Shown: positions 1-8,465, numbered from the stretch's first letter. The stretch is 48,022 nucleotides of DNA from Azospirillum brasilense (GCF_003349955.1 NZ_QLKQ01000058.1:1-48022); one strand, 5' to 3'. The notes: a model not told the origin generated them from the letters alone. Program-made: numbers and translations.

Positions 1-38
1 GGGACGGAGGGACGGGCCCGCCCCCGGGGCCGGAAAGC

Positions 39-63
39 AAAAAGCCCCCCTCCCGCTGGGGGG
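39..63 (-). terminator. Rho-independent terminator of trcR
   Basis: Read on the minus strand, six C and six G (58-63 and 45-50) form a stem that is followed by GC and a run of five T (39-43). It lies 22 bases past the stop codon of the DUF1013 gene. The window start (1-38) shows only GC-rich sequence with no gene. Confidence 0.7.
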
Positions 64-84
64 AGAGGGGCCGGGGAAGTGGCG

Positions 85-702
85 TCAGCGCGCCTCTTCC
101 CGCTCCGAATAGGGCGACTCGTCGCCGTAGCCTTCCTCGCCGTCCTGGGCCTCGCGCTCCTCCTGCGACAGAGGGACGCCGCCGCGGCGGACCGCCAGGG
201 CCAGGGCCTCCTCCAGCTCGCGCTGGGTGCACAGGCCGAGCAGCACGGGGTTGCGCGGCTTGATGTTCGGGGCATTCCAGTGCGTGCGGTCGCGGACCGC
301 CGCGATGGTCGGCTTGGTCGTGCCGATCAGGCGGCAGAGCTGGGCGTCCGACAGCTCCGGATGGTGCTTCAGCAGCCAGGCGATGGCGTCCGGCTTGTCG
401 CCGCGCTTGGTGATCGGGGTGTAGCGCGGTCCCTTGGACCGGGCCGCCGGCAGCGGCAGGTCGGGGATCAGCAGCTTCAGGCGCAGATCCTGGTTGCGCT
501 CGCAGCGTTCGATCTCGCCCTTGGTCAACTGACCGTTGGCCACCGGGTCCAGCCCGACCATGCCGACCGCCACCTCGCCATCGGCGATGGCCTGGACCTC
601 CAGGGAATGCAGGCCGCAGAAGGCGGCGATCTGCTCGAAGGTCAAGGATGTGTTCTCGACCAGCCAGACGGCCGTCGCTTTCGGCATCAAGGGCAGTGCC
701 AT
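85..702 (-). CDS. trcR: Cell cycle transcriptional regulator TrcR (DUF1013)
   Basis: A 205-residue protein beginning MALPLMPKATAVWLVENT, which matches the alphaproteobacterial DUF1013 family now named TrcR. The N-terminal half holds the family block around TFEQIAAFCGLHSLEVQAIA, which looks like a helix-turn-helix. A second such segment is LSDAQLCRLIGTTKPTIAAV. The C-terminus is acidic. The frame stays open to 984, but the start at 702 is chosen because GGAGGG precedes it at close to ideal spacing and the family begins there; the extra upstream residues look untranslated. Family knowledge: a DNA-associated cell-cycle regulator conserved in alphaproteobacteria. Nothing here shows its targets. 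It stands alone on the minus strand, with its own terminator at 39-63. Confidence 0.85.
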   Translation of the reverse strand: MALPLMPKATAVWLVENTSLTFEQIAAFCGLHSLEVQAIADGEVAVGMVGLDPVANGQLTKGEIERCERNQDLRLKLLIPDLPLPAARSKGPRYTPITKRGDKPDAIAWLLKHHPELSDAQLCRLIGTTKPTIAAVRDRTHWNAPNIKPRNPVLLGLCTQRELEEALALAVRRGGVPLSQEEREAQDGEEGYGDESPYSEREEAR

Positions 703-1011
703 CGTCCCTCCTGACAACTCCAACCCGACCGCACCCGCTGGCGGGTGGCGCGATCGGCCATAACTATACCGGATGGTCCCGAGCTTCGCCCTCCATATAG
801 GGCCGGAACCGGTCGATGTAAGCGTGCTCGGGCAGGCGGCCGGGAAAACCCGGACACCGATCCTTCTGCTAACCGTCTTGGCGCGCTTTAGCAAGCCCAC
901 CCGGCTGTCCGGGAACAAGAATGAAGCGAAAAAATCGCTTGAAAGGGAATTCCCGGCTGTGAATCCGGGGAATTCCCTTCGCAATCCAACGGTTCGCGGG
1001 TGCGGCGACGA
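703..1011. other. Intergenic region upstream of trcR
   Basis: This 309-base gap separates the start of trcR from the end of the quinone oxidoreductase gene, both on the minus strand. It should hold the trcR promoter (towards 703) and the 3' end of the oxidoreductase transcript (towards 1011). Two palindromes lie at 925-980 (separate entry). The trcR frame remains open across it to 984, but no start with an SD supports coding. I could not pick a convincing -35/-10 pair. Confidence 0.6.
925..980 (-). terminator. Double palindrome, probable terminator of the quinone oxidoreductase gene
   Basis: Two inverted repeats sit just past the oxidoreductase stop. The larger pairs GAAAGGGAATTCCCGG (941-956) with CCGGGGAATTCCCTTC (965-980) around an 8-base loop. 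The smaller pairs AAGCGA with TCGCTT (925-940) around a run of A. On the minus strand the large hairpin is followed by GCGATTTTTTCGC, a T-rich tract fitting termination. Each GGGAATTCCC core is itself a palindrome, so a protein-binding site is an alternative. Confidence 0.5.
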
Positions 1012-2019
1012 TCAGCGGCCGACCGTCATGACGATCTTGCCGATGTGCGCGCTGGATTCCATCAGGGCGTGCGCCTCGGCCGCCTGCTCCAGCGTGAAGA
1101 CCTTGTGGATCACCGGCTTGACCGAGCCGCCTTCCAGAAGCGGCCAAACCTTTTCGCGCAGGGCGGCGGCGATGCGGCCCTTCTCCTCGACCGAGCGGGC
1201 GCGCAGGGTCGAGCCGGTGAGGGTCAGGCGCTTGGTCATCACCGGGAACATGTTGATGGAGACCTTCGGCCCCTGGAGGAAGGCGATGGAGACGTGCCGC
1301 CCGTCGGGGGCCATGATGCCGATGTCGCGGGCGATGTAATCGCCGCCGACCATGTCCAGCACCACGTCGACGCCGCGCCCGCCGGTCTCCTTCTGGATGA
1401 CGGCGGCGAAGTCCTCGGTCTTGTAGTCGATGGCGCGGTCGGCGCCCAGCTCCTCGCAGGCGCGGCACTTCTCGGCGCTGCCGGCGGTGGTGAAGACCTT
1501 CGCCCCGAAGGCCTTGGCGAGCTGGATGGCCGTGGTGCCGATGCCGCTGGAGCCGCCATGGACCAGCAGCGTCTCGCCGGGCTTCAGGGCGCCGCGCTCG
1601 AACACGTTGGTCCAGACGGTGAAGAAGGTCTCCGGCACCGCGGCGGCCTCGACCATGCCGTAGCCCTTCGGCACGGGCAGGAGCTGCGGCGCCGGGACCA
1701 CGCAATACTGGGCGTAGCCGCCGCCGGCGATCAGGGCGCAGACCGCGTCGTCGGCGGCCCACTCCGTGACGCCCTCGCCGATGGCGACGACGCGCCCGGC
1801 GATCTCCAGGCCGGGCAGGTCGGAGGCGCCCGGCGGCGGGTCGTAGCGGCCCTGGCGCTGCAGCATGTCCGGGCGGTTGACGCCCGCCGCCTCCACCGCC
1901 ACCAGCACCTCGCCGGGGCCGGGCACCGGGGCGGGGCGCTGCACGGTGCGCAGGACCTCCGGGCCGCCGGGTTGCGAAATCTCGACGCAGGTCATGCTGT
2001 CCGGCAGGGCGATGCCCAT
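1012..2019 (-). CDS. NAD(P)H quinone oxidoreductase, PIG3/zeta-crystallin family
   Basis: A 335-residue zinc-free member of the medium-chain dehydrogenase superfamily. Family signatures are AAGVNRPDMLQRQGRYDPPPG near the N-terminus (PIG3-type quinone reductases) and a Rossmann loop, VHGGSSGIGTTAIQLAK. The later block GGRGVDVVLDMVGGDY is also typical. The predicted role is NAD(P)H-dependent reduction of quinones in the cytoplasm; the physiological substrate cannot be read from sequence. The start at 2019 follows GGGGGAG at normal spacing. The frame is open to 2139, but the extra 40 residues are not family-like. It is monocistronic, divergent from the DUF1192 gene. Confidence 0.88.
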   Translation of the reverse strand: MGIALPDSMTCVEISQPGGPEVLRTVQRPAPVPGPGEVLVAVEAAGVNRPDMLQRQGRYDPPPGASDLPGLEIAGRVVAIGEGVTEWAADDAVCALIAGGGYAQYCVVPAPQLLPVPKGYGMVEAAAVPETFFTVWTNVFERGALKPGETLLVHGGSSGIGTTAIQLAKAFGAKVFTTAGSAEKCRACEELGADRAIDYKTEDFAAVIQKETGGRGVDVVLDMVGGDYIARDIGIMAPDGRHVSIAFLQGPKVSINMFPVMTKRLTLTGSTLRARSVEEKGRIAAALREKVWPLLEGGSVKPVIHKVFTLEQAAEAHALMESSAHIGKIVMTVGR

Positions 2020-2219
2020 GGTGTCTCCCCCATTCCTCGTTGACGCGGTGTCCGCCGATCCGGCCGTCGCCGCTGCGGGCGGCCGGGCCGTTTGTGTCCG
2101 CAGGCGTCCAAAGTTAGAATTCCGCACCGGCGCTGACAAGCACGCCCCGCCGGCCTTTCCGACGGGCGGGAAGCGGACGGCGCGGGGCAGGGATGCGCGG
2201 AAGCGGGAGGAGAAGCCCT

Positions 2220-2408
2220 ATGGACATCGACGATCTGGAGCCGCGCAAGGCCAAGCCGGCGCTGAAGGACCTGACCGCGCTGGGCGTGGCGGAGCTGAAG
2301 GACTACATCGCCGGGCTGGAGGCGGAAATCGCCCGCGCCCGCGCCGCCATCGCCAGCAAGGAGGCGCAGAAGAACGCCGCCGAAGCCTTCTTCAGGAAAC
2401 CGTCCTGA
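2220..2408 (+). CDS. DUF1192 family small coiled-coil protein
   Basis: A 62-residue protein beginning MDIDDLEPRKAK, followed by an acidic/alanine-rich helix (ELKDYIAGLEAEIARARAAI) that should form a coiled coil. Length and the DDLEP N-terminus match DUF1192, a family of small alphaproteobacterial proteins without assigned function. GGGAGGAG precedes the ATG at good spacing, which rules out the longer frame from 2193. It is a single-gene unit. Confidence 0.85.
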   Translation: MDIDDLEPRKAKPALKDLTALGVAELKDYIAGLEAEIARARAAIASKEAQKNAAEAFFRKPS

Positions 2409-2414
2409 GAACGC

Positions 2415-2448
2415 AAAACGCCCCTCTCCCGGATGGGAAGAGGGGCGT
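2415..2448 (-). terminator. Terminator of the DUF2189 gene
   Basis: ACGCCCCTCTCCC (2418-2430) pairs with GGGAAGAGGGGCGT (2435-2448), with one bulged base and a short loop. On the minus strand the stem leads into TTTTG (2418-2414), 17 bases past the DUF2189 stop. The same stem could stop transcription from the DUF1192 gene coming the other way, although that side has no T-run. Confidence 0.65.
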
Positions 2449-2464
2449 CCGGCCGCAACGACGC

Positions 2465-3304
2465 TCAGTCCGCGCCGACCAGATCGCGGTAGCAGTGCCA
2501 GGAGGCGTGACCGATCAGCGGCAGGGCCAGCGCCAATCCCAGGAAGCCGGTGACCATCCCCGCCGCGGTGAACAGCACGATCAGGAAGGCCCAGCCGGCC
2601 ATGGTCCGCAGATTCTCGCGAAGCACGGCGACGCTGGTCGCCATGGCGGTGAAGCTGTCGGTCTCGCGGTCGAGCAGCATCGGGATCGACACGACGCTGA
2701 TGGCGAAGACCGCCGTGGCGATGACTCCGCCGACGATGGTGCCGGTCAGCAGGAACGGGATCGTCTGGGCCGAGAAGAAGATACGGTCGACGAGCTGGTC
2801 GAAGGCCGGCGGCTCCGTCGCGAAGAACAGCGCGAAGATCAGAAAGGCGATGCGGATCCACGCCAGCATGGCCAGCATCAGCGCCAGACCGATCCCGGCG
2901 ATCTGCACGCCGTTGCGGCGGTAGGCGCCGGCGACCTTCATCAGCGTCGGCGTCTCCCCCCGCTCCAGCAGGCGGCTGGTCTCGTAGAGGCCGACGGCGA
3001 ACACCGGCCCCAGCAGCATGAAGCCCGCCGCCATCGGCAGGACGAGATACTGCATGTCCTGCATCGACAGCACCGCCACCAGCGCGAGGCTGGACAGCAC
3101 CGCCAGCAGGCCGTAGGCGGCGCTGATCGTGGGGCTGGCGCACATGTCGCGCCAGCCGGCGCTCAGCCACACCCAGGGGCGGTCGACGTCGACGCTGCGG
3201 ATTCGCGGAAGATAGGGTGCCGGCTTGTGGAACTCGGAGGGTTCCTTGCGCCGGACCGGCCGATGGAATTGGGACGCACCGCGGTGAGACGACATGTCGA
3301 CCAT
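2465..3304 (-). CDS. DUF2189 family integral membrane protein
   Basis: A 279-residue protein with a hydrophilic N-terminal tail of about 60 residues, then about six hydrophobic segments, for example AYGLLAVLSSLALVAVLS, LVLPMAAGFMLLGPVFAVGL and FLLTGTIVGGVIATAVFAIS. The blocks GLYETSRLLERGETPTL and GHASWHCYRDLV are typical of DUF2189, inner-membrane proteins of unknown function often found in alphaproteobacteria. The start at 3304 is taken because GGGGAGG lies nine bases upstream; the frame stays open to 3418. An alternative ATG at 3295 would shorten it by three residues. The upstream 3305-3448 is AT-rich and probably holds its promoter. Confidence 0.85.
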   Translation of the reverse strand: MVDMSSHRGASQFHRPVRRKEPSEFHKPAPYLPRIRSVDVDRPWVWLSAGWRDMCASPTISAAYGLLAVLSSLALVAVLSMQDMQYLVLPMAAGFMLLGPVFAVGLYETSRLLERGETPTLMKVAGAYRRNGVQIAGIGLALMLAMLAWIRIAFLIFALFFATEPPAFDQLVDRIFFSAQTIPFLLTGTIVGGVIATAVFAISVVSIPMLLDRETDSFTAMATSVAVLRENLRTMAGWAFLIVLFTAAGMVTGFLGLALALPLIGHASWHCYRDLVGAD

Positions 3305-3448
3305 GATGATGGTCCTCCCCTTTGCCCATTGCGCCTCTCGTGAGCGCAACTGTAGCAAAGCGGTCCGCAGTGATCCAGATTGTCTTATGGACGAATTGTT
3401 AGAATACCAAATTGTCACAAAAGCGATACCAAAGCACGGGCTCGGCCG

Positions 3449-3637
3449 TCACTCGTCCCGCTCACCCTCCACCTTCTTGCCATCCAGCTCCGCCGCGCGG
3501 CGCTCGGCCTCCTGGCGGTCGCGCAGCGTCTCGGCCTTGGTGCGGCCGAAGCGGATGCGGTTCGCCTCCGCGCTTTTTTCACGCTCTTCCTTCTGGCGCA
3601 TCTTTCGGAAGCGGTTCAGGTTCACGACATCGGCCAT
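3449..3637 (-). CDS. DUF4169 family small charged protein
   Basis: A 62-residue, highly charged protein beginning MADVVNLNRFRKMR and continuing with Arg/Glu-rich helix, including NRIRFGRTKAE. Length and these blocks match DUF4169, small cytoplasmic alphaproteobacterial proteins of unknown function. A GGAG lies about nine bases upstream of the ATG. The open frame extends to 3811, but the extra residues are not family-like. It is divergent from the AsmA gene, so the 205 bases between them must hold both promoters. Confidence 0.82.
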   Translation of the reverse strand: MADVVNLNRFRKMRQKEEREKSAEANRIRFGRTKAETLRDRQEAERRAAELDGKKVEGERDE

Positions 3638-3702
3638 GGGGGACATCTCCGCAGGGCGGGGCATTTCTTCCTCCGGCCAACATGGCCGTTGGAATGCCCA
3701 AA

Positions 3703-3731
3703 TTGCTTGTTTTCTTTCGGGACGATAGTTT
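3703..3731 (+). promoter_or_regulatory. Candidate sigma-70 promoter for the AsmA gene
   Basis: TTGCTT (3703-3708) and TAGTTT (3726-3731) are separated by 17 bases in a locally AT-rich stretch upstream of the AsmA start. The match to consensus is partial, so this is a suggestion only. Confidence 0.3.
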
Positions 3732-3842
3732 AGCGGAACCCCGTGCCACCCGGAAGACCGGAGCGGGCGCCAGCGGTTCTCGCGGCTTGTGGCGGCAACA
3801 CGGCGACTCAACAGCCGAACGGTGGGGAAGGCGCGTCAACCG

Positions 3843-6800
3843 GTGAAGAGATTCCTGATCGCAGCTCTGATACTCGTCGGTCTGCTGGTGGCCGCGGTGC
3901 TGATCGTGCCCAGCGTCGTCGATTGGAACGCCTACAAGGCCCAGATCGCCGAGCGGGTCTCCGCCGCCACGGGGCGCGAGGTGGAGCTGAGGGGCGACAT
4001 CGGCCTGTCCCTGCTGCCGGCCCCGGCGCTGACGGTGCGCGACGCCCGTCTGGCCAACGCGCCCGGCGGGTCGGAGCAGGACATGGCCCGCCTGAAGGAG
4101 CTGGATGTGCGCGTGGCGCTCGGTCCGCTGCTCAGCGGCCACATCCAGGTGCAGAGCATCCGGCTGATCGACCCCACCTTCCTGTTCGAAACGCTGCCCG
4201 ACGGGCGCTTCAACTGGGACCTGTCCGGGGCCGGGCGTCCGGAGGGCGGTGCGCGGAGCGGGTCCGGCGACGGGCTGGCCTCGGCGGTCAGCTTCGATCA
4301 GGTGACGGTGCAGAACGGCACCATCCAGTACCGCGACGCCCGCACCGGCCAGTCGGAGGTGATCGACCGGATCGAGGCGCGCATCGTCGCCGGCAGCTTC
4401 ACCGGACCGTTCCAGGGGCAGGGCAGCTTCCGGGCGCGCGGCGTGCCGCTGCGCGGGGAGATGTTCGTCAGCCGCCTGATCGACGGCGCCGCCGTCCAGG
4501 TTCGGGCGGCGCTGTCGATGGCCGACACCGACGCCACGCTGCGCTTCGCCGGGATCGTGACCAACCCGCCGGGCAGCGGCGGGTCGCGCGCCCAGGGCGA
4601 CCTGCGCGCCGAGGGCAGCGACCTGTCGCGCGCCCTGGCCCTGGTCGGCAACGCTTCGGCGGACGGCGGGGCCAAAGGGGGCAACGCGCTGCTCGCCCAG
4701 TCCTTCGGCATCCGCACGGCGGTCGAAGCGTCCGCGACCACGGCGACCTTCACCAACCTTGAGGCGCAGCTCGGCGACACGCGCGCCACCGGCACGGCAA
4801 CCCTGCGCAGCGGGACGCCGGCGCGGGCGGAGCTGACCCTGGCCCTGAACCGTCTCGACCTCGACGCCTGGCTGGAGCGCGCCCGGTCGAGCGGCGGCTC
4901 GGAGACCGGCACCCCGTCGGCGGCCCGCAATGGAAACGCAGGCAAGGGGGCGCCACCGAACGCTCCGTCTGGTGGCGCGCCATCGGCTGGAGCGGGCCAG
5001 CCCGGCGGGTTCGCGCTGCCGGACGCTCTGGACGCCAAGCTCGACCTCGCGGTGGACGGCATCACCTACAACGGCGGGGTGATGCGCCAGGGGCGGGTGG
5101 AGGCCAGCCTGGCCGGCGGCACGCTGAACATCGACCGCGTCAGCGCCCTGCTGCCCGGCGGGTCCGACATCGTGGCGGCGGGCGAACTGGCGGCGGCCAA
5201 CGGTCAGCCGAACCTGAACCTGCGGATGGAGGCGAACGCCGACAACCTGCGCGCCCTGCTGGAATGGCTGCGGGTGGACGTCCGCGCCGTGCCGGCGGAC
5301 CGCCTGCGCCGGGCCTCCGTCGCCGCGCAGCTGCAAGGGCGGCCGGGGCGGCTGGACGTGAGCGGTCTCGACCTGCGGGTGGACGCCAGCCGGCTGACCG
5401 GAGCCGTCGCCTATGTGGACCGCGGGCGGCCCGCCTTTGGGGCGCGGCTCGACCTCGACCGGCTGAATCTCGACGCCTATCTGCCCGCGCCGGACAACGC
5501 CCAGACCACCGCCCAGACCACCGCCACCGCTCCGGCGCCGGCGCGCAACGGGACCTCGCCCGCGAATTCATCGGCGACCCCGGCCCGGCTGCTGGCCGGC
5601 GTGGACGCCAACCTGGAATTGTCGGTCGGGCAGCTGACCGTGCGCAACACGCCGGTTCAGGGGCTGCGGCTCGACGCCACCGCCGCGGGCGGCACCCTGT
5701 CGATCAAGGAGGCGACGGTTCAGGACGCCGCCGGGGTGAAGCTCCGCCTGGACGGGCAGATCGCCGGGCTGGAGCCGCTGCGCGGCGCCCATCTGACGCT
5801 GAACGCCGAGGCCGCCAGCCTGGACGGGGTGGCGCGCGCCGTTCCCTGGCCGGAGGGCGCCCCCCCGCCGGAACGGCTGGGCGCGGTGAAGGCGCAGGCC
5901 CGCCTGTCCGGCGACGCCGAGCGCCTGGCGGTCGAGCTGGGAGCCGAGGCGGCCGACGGTTCGCTGGAGGCGGGCGGCACGGTGCTGAACGTCGAGAAGA
6001 ATCCGTCCGTCGATCTGAAGCTGCGCGTCAAGCATCCGGAGCTGGCCCGGCTGGCCAGCCTGTTCGCCGACACCCCGCCCGCCGGCGGCGCGGTATCGGG
6101 CTCCTACGGCCCCATGGACCTCTACACGGAGCTGGCGGGCACGCGGAAGGCCTTCACCCTGGGCAACATCCAGGGCGTGCTGGCCGGCGTCACCGTCAAG
6201 GGCAAGGCGAGCGCCGATCTGAATGGCAGCAAGCCGCGGGTGGAGGCCGAGCTGCAGACCGGCGATCTCGAGCTGGACCGGCTGGCGGCGCTTCCCGCCG
6301 CGGCCTCCCGTCCCTCCGGCGGCTCCTCTCCGGCGGCCGAGGCGTCGCCGGGGGCGCCCGCTGCGACGGGGGATTTCAGCGGGCTGCGCCGCTTCGACGG
6401 GCGCTTCGCGCTGACCTCCTCCGCTCTCGTCAAGGGCGGCACGCGGATCGACAATCCGGCCTTGCGCGCCACCGTGACCAACGGCGTGCTGACGGTCGAG
6501 CGCTTCGACGGCACCCTGATGGGCGGCCAGCTCGGCGCCACCGGTCGGCTCGCCGCGCCGGGCAGCCAGACGCCGACCGCCGAGGCCACCATCACCCTGT
6601 CCAAGGCCAAGCTGGCCGAGGCGGTGGGCGGCGGGCTGGGCGGCGGCGCGCTGGAGATCGCCGGCGGCGTGCTGGACGCCGAGGCCAACCTGACGACCAG
6701 CGGGGCCAACGGCGACGCCATGCTCAAGGCGCTGGCCGGCCAGGGCCGCATCAGCGCCCGCGACGGGCTGCTGCGCGGCTTCGACCTCGGCGCCCTGCGC

Positions 6801-7253
6801 GACCGGCTGACCAAGTTGGAGCGTCCGCAGGAGCTGCTGGGCGCGGTGATGGGCGGGCTTCAGGGCGGGGAGACCCGCTTCGCCCGGCTGGACGGCAGCT
6901 TCGCCATCGACAAGGGCGTGGCCCGCACCGAGGACACGCGGCTGACCTCCGACCTGGGCGAGGCGGTGGCGGCGGGGCAGGTCAACCTGCCGGCCCAGAC
7001 CATCGACATGCGCGTCCGCCTGACCGTGCAGTCCGACCAGTCGCTGCCGCCGTTGACCGTCCGCATGACCGGCGCGCTCGACAAGCCCACCCGCTCCTTC
7101 GAGATGCAGGAGGTGCAGGAGTATTTCGCCCGGCGCGCCGCCGAGGGGCTGCTGAACAAGGTGGTGCCGAAGGATCTGCCGCTTCCCGGCGGCGGCAACG
7201 CCCCGAAACCCGACGCGCTGCTGAAGGGGCTGATCGACGGGCTGAGGCGGTGA
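3843..7253 (+). CDS. AsmA family protein
   Basis: An 1136-residue protein with one N-terminal membrane anchor (KRFLIAALILVGLLVAAVLIV) followed by VDWNAYKAQIAERVSAATGREV, the classic AsmA N-terminus. The long remainder consists of repeating beta-rich units with Ala/Gly/Pro linkers, and the last 250 residues match the AsmA C-terminal domain (GQGRISARDGLLRGFDLGAL). Family knowledge: inner-membrane-anchored periplasmic proteins of the AsmA/TamB/YhdP group, bridge-like and implicated in phospholipid transfer to, and assembly of, the outer membrane. The GTG start at 3843 is chosen because it begins the anchor; GTG codons at 3789 and 3822 are in frame, and SD evidence (GGGGAAGG) is only fair. The size is typical of alphaproteobacterial members. 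Confidence 0.88.
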   Translation: MKRFLIAALILVGLLVAAVLIVPSVVDWNAYKAQIAERVSAATGREVELRGDIGLSLLPAPALTVRDARLANAPGGSEQDMARLKELDVRVALGPLLSGHIQVQSIRLIDPTFLFETLPDGRFNWDLSGAGRPEGGARSGSGDGLASAVSFDQVTVQNGTIQYRDARTGQSEVIDRIEARIVAGSFTGPFQGQGSFRARGVPLRGEMFVSRLIDGAAVQVRAALSMADTDATLRFAGIVTNPPGSGGSRAQGDLRAEGSDLSRALALVGNASADGGAKGGNALLAQSFGIRTAVEASATTATFTNLEAQLGDTRATGTATLRSGTPARAELTLALNRLDLDAWLERARSSGGSETGTPSAARNGNAGKGAPPNAPSGGAPSAGAGQPGGFALPDALDAKLDLAVDGITYNGGVMRQGRVEASLAGGTLNIDRVSALLPGGSDIVAAGELAAANGQPNLNLRMEANADNLRALLEWLRVDVRAVPADRLRRASVAAQLQGRPGRLDVSGLDLRVDASRLTGAVAYVDRGRPAFGARLDLDRLNLDAYLPAPDNAQTTAQTTATAPAPARNGTSPANSSATPARLLAGVDANLELSVGQLTVRNTPVQGLRLDATAAGGTLSIKEATVQDAAGVKLRLDGQIAGLEPLRGAHLTLNAEAASLDGVARAVPWPEGAPPPERLGAVKAQARLSGDAERLAVELGAEAADGSLEAGGTVLNVEKNPSVDLKLRVKHPELARLASLFADTPPAGGAVSGSYGPMDLYTELAGTRKAFTLGNIQGVLAGVTVKGKASADLNGSKPRVEAELQTGDLELDRLAALPAAASRPSGGSSPAAEASPGAPAATGDFSGLRRFDGRFALTSSALVKGGTRIDNPALRATVTNGVLTVERFDGTLMGGQLGATGRLAAPGSQTPTAEATITLSKAKLAEAVGGGLGGGALEIAGGVLDAEANLTTSGANGDAMLKALAGQGRISARDGLLRGFDLGALRDRLTKLERPQELLGAVMGGLQGGETRFARLDGSFAIDKGVARTEDTRLTSDLGEAVAAGQVNLPAQTIDMRVRLTVQSDQSLPPLTVRMTGALDKPTRSFEMQEVQEYFARRAAEGLLNKVVPKDLPLPGGGNAPKPDALLKGLIDGLRR

Positions 7254-7270
7254 GGGTGAAGGGGGAGCGC

Positions 7271-7362
7271 GTGACGCATGGCGTCCAAGCCCCGTGACGC
7301 GTTGCGTCCAAGCCCCGTGACGCATGGCGTCCAAGCCCCGTGACGCATTGCGTCCAAGCCCG
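7271..7362 (+). repeat. Four tandem 23-bp repeats with a palindromic core, abutting the ubiK promoter
   Basis: Four consecutive 23-base units at 7271-7293, 7294-7316, 7317-7339 and 7340-7362. All read GTGACGC-NNN-GCGTCCAAGCCC, apart from the last base. Only the three-base centre varies (ATG, GTT, ATG, ATT), while the arms GACGC and GCGTC are invariant, making each unit a 13-base inverted repeat. The array ends exactly one base before the -35 hexamer of the putative ubiK promoter, which suggests a multi-site regulator-binding array. A simple minisatellite is the alternative. Confidence 0.85.
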
Positions 7363-7391
7363 TTGAAGTTCCGTGGGGCGGGTCCCATAAT
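7363..7391 (+). promoter_or_regulatory. Putative sigma-70 promoter of ubiK
   Basis: TTGAAG (7363-7368) and CATAAT (7386-7391) are separated by exactly 17 bases, about 30 bases upstream of the ubiK start. This is one of the better promoter matches in the window. The preceding 23-bp repeats end one base upstream of the -35 element. Confidence 0.6.
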
Positions 7392-7420
7392 GCGGCAGAC
7401 AAGAAGCGGATTTTGAGTCG

Positions 7421-7756
7421 ATGCAGGTGGACAATAAGATTCTGGACGATCTGGCCCGTGTCGCGGGTGGCGCGCTCGGCGCGCTGTCGTCCCTGCGCGA
7501 GGAAGCTGAGGCGCAGATGCGCCAGCAGTTCGAGCGCGTTTTGTCGCGGATGGATGTGGTGAGCCGCGAGGAGCACGAGGCCGTGCGCGCCATGGCCGCC
7601 AAGGCCCGCGAGGAGCAGGAGGCCATGGCCGAGCGGCTTTCCGCGTTGGAGGCCACGGTCGCGGCCCTCCAGGCCGGCGGCGACTCGAAGCCGGATTCGG
7701 GCGTCACCGTTCCCCCGGCCGGTCCCATCGCCGGAGGGGGCGGCGGGCCGGTCTGA
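7421..7756 (+). CDS. ubiK: Ubiquinone biosynthesis accessory factor UbiK (BMFP domain)
   Basis: A 111-residue protein with MQVDNKILDDLARVAGGALG followed by a long charged amphipathic helix and coiled coil (REEHEAVRAMAAKAREEQEAM), and a Gly/Pro-rich tail. This order matches the BMFP/UbiK (YqiC) family. UbiK assists the UbiJ-containing ubiquinone assembly complex under oxic conditions and can bind membranes and trimerise. No partner Ubi gene is adjacent, although an ABC1/UbiB-type kinase lies 15 kb away. No strong SD is visible before the ATG (GAGTCG only). It is preceded by a clear promoter and a repeat array. Confidence 0.85.
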   Translation: MQVDNKILDDLARVAGGALGALSSLREEAEAQMRQQFERVLSRMDVVSREEHEAVRAMAAKAREEQEAMAERLSALEATVAALQAGGDSKPDSGVTVPPAGPIAGGGGGPV

Positions 7757-7956
7757 TCCGGCCCTATCACGACACCAATCCTTCACGGATGCCCTGCCGA
7801 AAACCAGTTGCGCCGGCCAGACCCTTTTGGCACGGTGCATTGGGTGGTATTCATCCGTCTGCCAGCCACAACATCTCGGGGCTTCCCCTTCTCGCGCGAA
7901 GGCGGGCCGGCCCCGGGGCGGTTCCGTCCACCGCGCCTTTACAGGAGGACGCCGAC

Positions 7957-8460
7957 ATGTCGGCTGTTGCCGTCGACACCCCCTCATCCGCGCACAATCC
8001 CCTGGACATCGTCGAGGAGATCGTCACCGCCAACGAATGGCCCTTCGAGCGGGCCGGCGAGGACGAGCTGATCGTCGAGATCGGCGGGCGCTGGTGCGAT
8101 TACCGTCTCTACTTCGTCTGGCAGTCCGACGTCAGCGCGATGCAGTTCTCCTGCCAGTTCGACATGAAGGTCCCGGCGGCGCGCCGGTCCTCCGTCAACG
8201 ACCTGCTGGCGGAGGTGAACGCGCGCATGTGGCTCGGCCATTTCGATGTCTGCTCCGAGGAGCACACGCCGATGTTCCGCCAGACCATGCTGCTGCGTGG
8301 ATCGCGCGGCGCCACGGTGGAGCAGCTTGAGGACCTCGTCGAGATCGCCTTGTCGGAGTGCGAGCGCTTCTACCCCGCCTTCCAGTTCGTGATCTGGGGC
8401 GGCAAGTCCGCGTCGGAGGCGGTGTCCGCCGCCATCCTCGACACCGCCGGGGAGGCGTGA
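7957..8460 (+). CDS. YbjN domain-containing protein
   Basis: A 167-residue cytoplasmic protein without signal or membrane segment. The body (LDIVEEIVTANEWPFERAGEDELIVEIGGRWCDYRLYF to FYPAFQFVIWGGKSA) matches the YbjN family, which has a fold like that of type III secretion chaperones. E. coli YbjN affects motility and stress responses; the mechanism is unclear. AGGAGG precedes the ATG at 7957; the longer frame from 7789 is discarded. In alphaproteobacteria the gene commonly sits directly before proC, as here (gap of 5 bases), so the two are probably cotranscribed. Confidence 0.85.
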   Translation: MSAVAVDTPSSAHNPLDIVEEIVTANEWPFERAGEDELIVEIGGRWCDYRLYFVWQSDVSAMQFSCQFDMKVPAARRSSVNDLLAEVNARMWLGHFDVCSEEHTPMFRQTMLLRGSRGATVEQLEDLVEIALSECERFYPAFQFVIWGGKSASEAVSAAILDTAGEA

Positions 8461-8465
8461 CCGCC

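Noticed and set aside
7271..7362. The 23-base repeats as a CRISPR array.
   Set aside because: The units are directly adjacent with no spacers, and no cas gene is in the window.
7830..7850. TGGCACGGTGCATTGG as a sigma-54 promoter before ybjN.
   Set aside because: The -24 half fits, but the spacing to a GC at -12 is off by one and the GC is missing.
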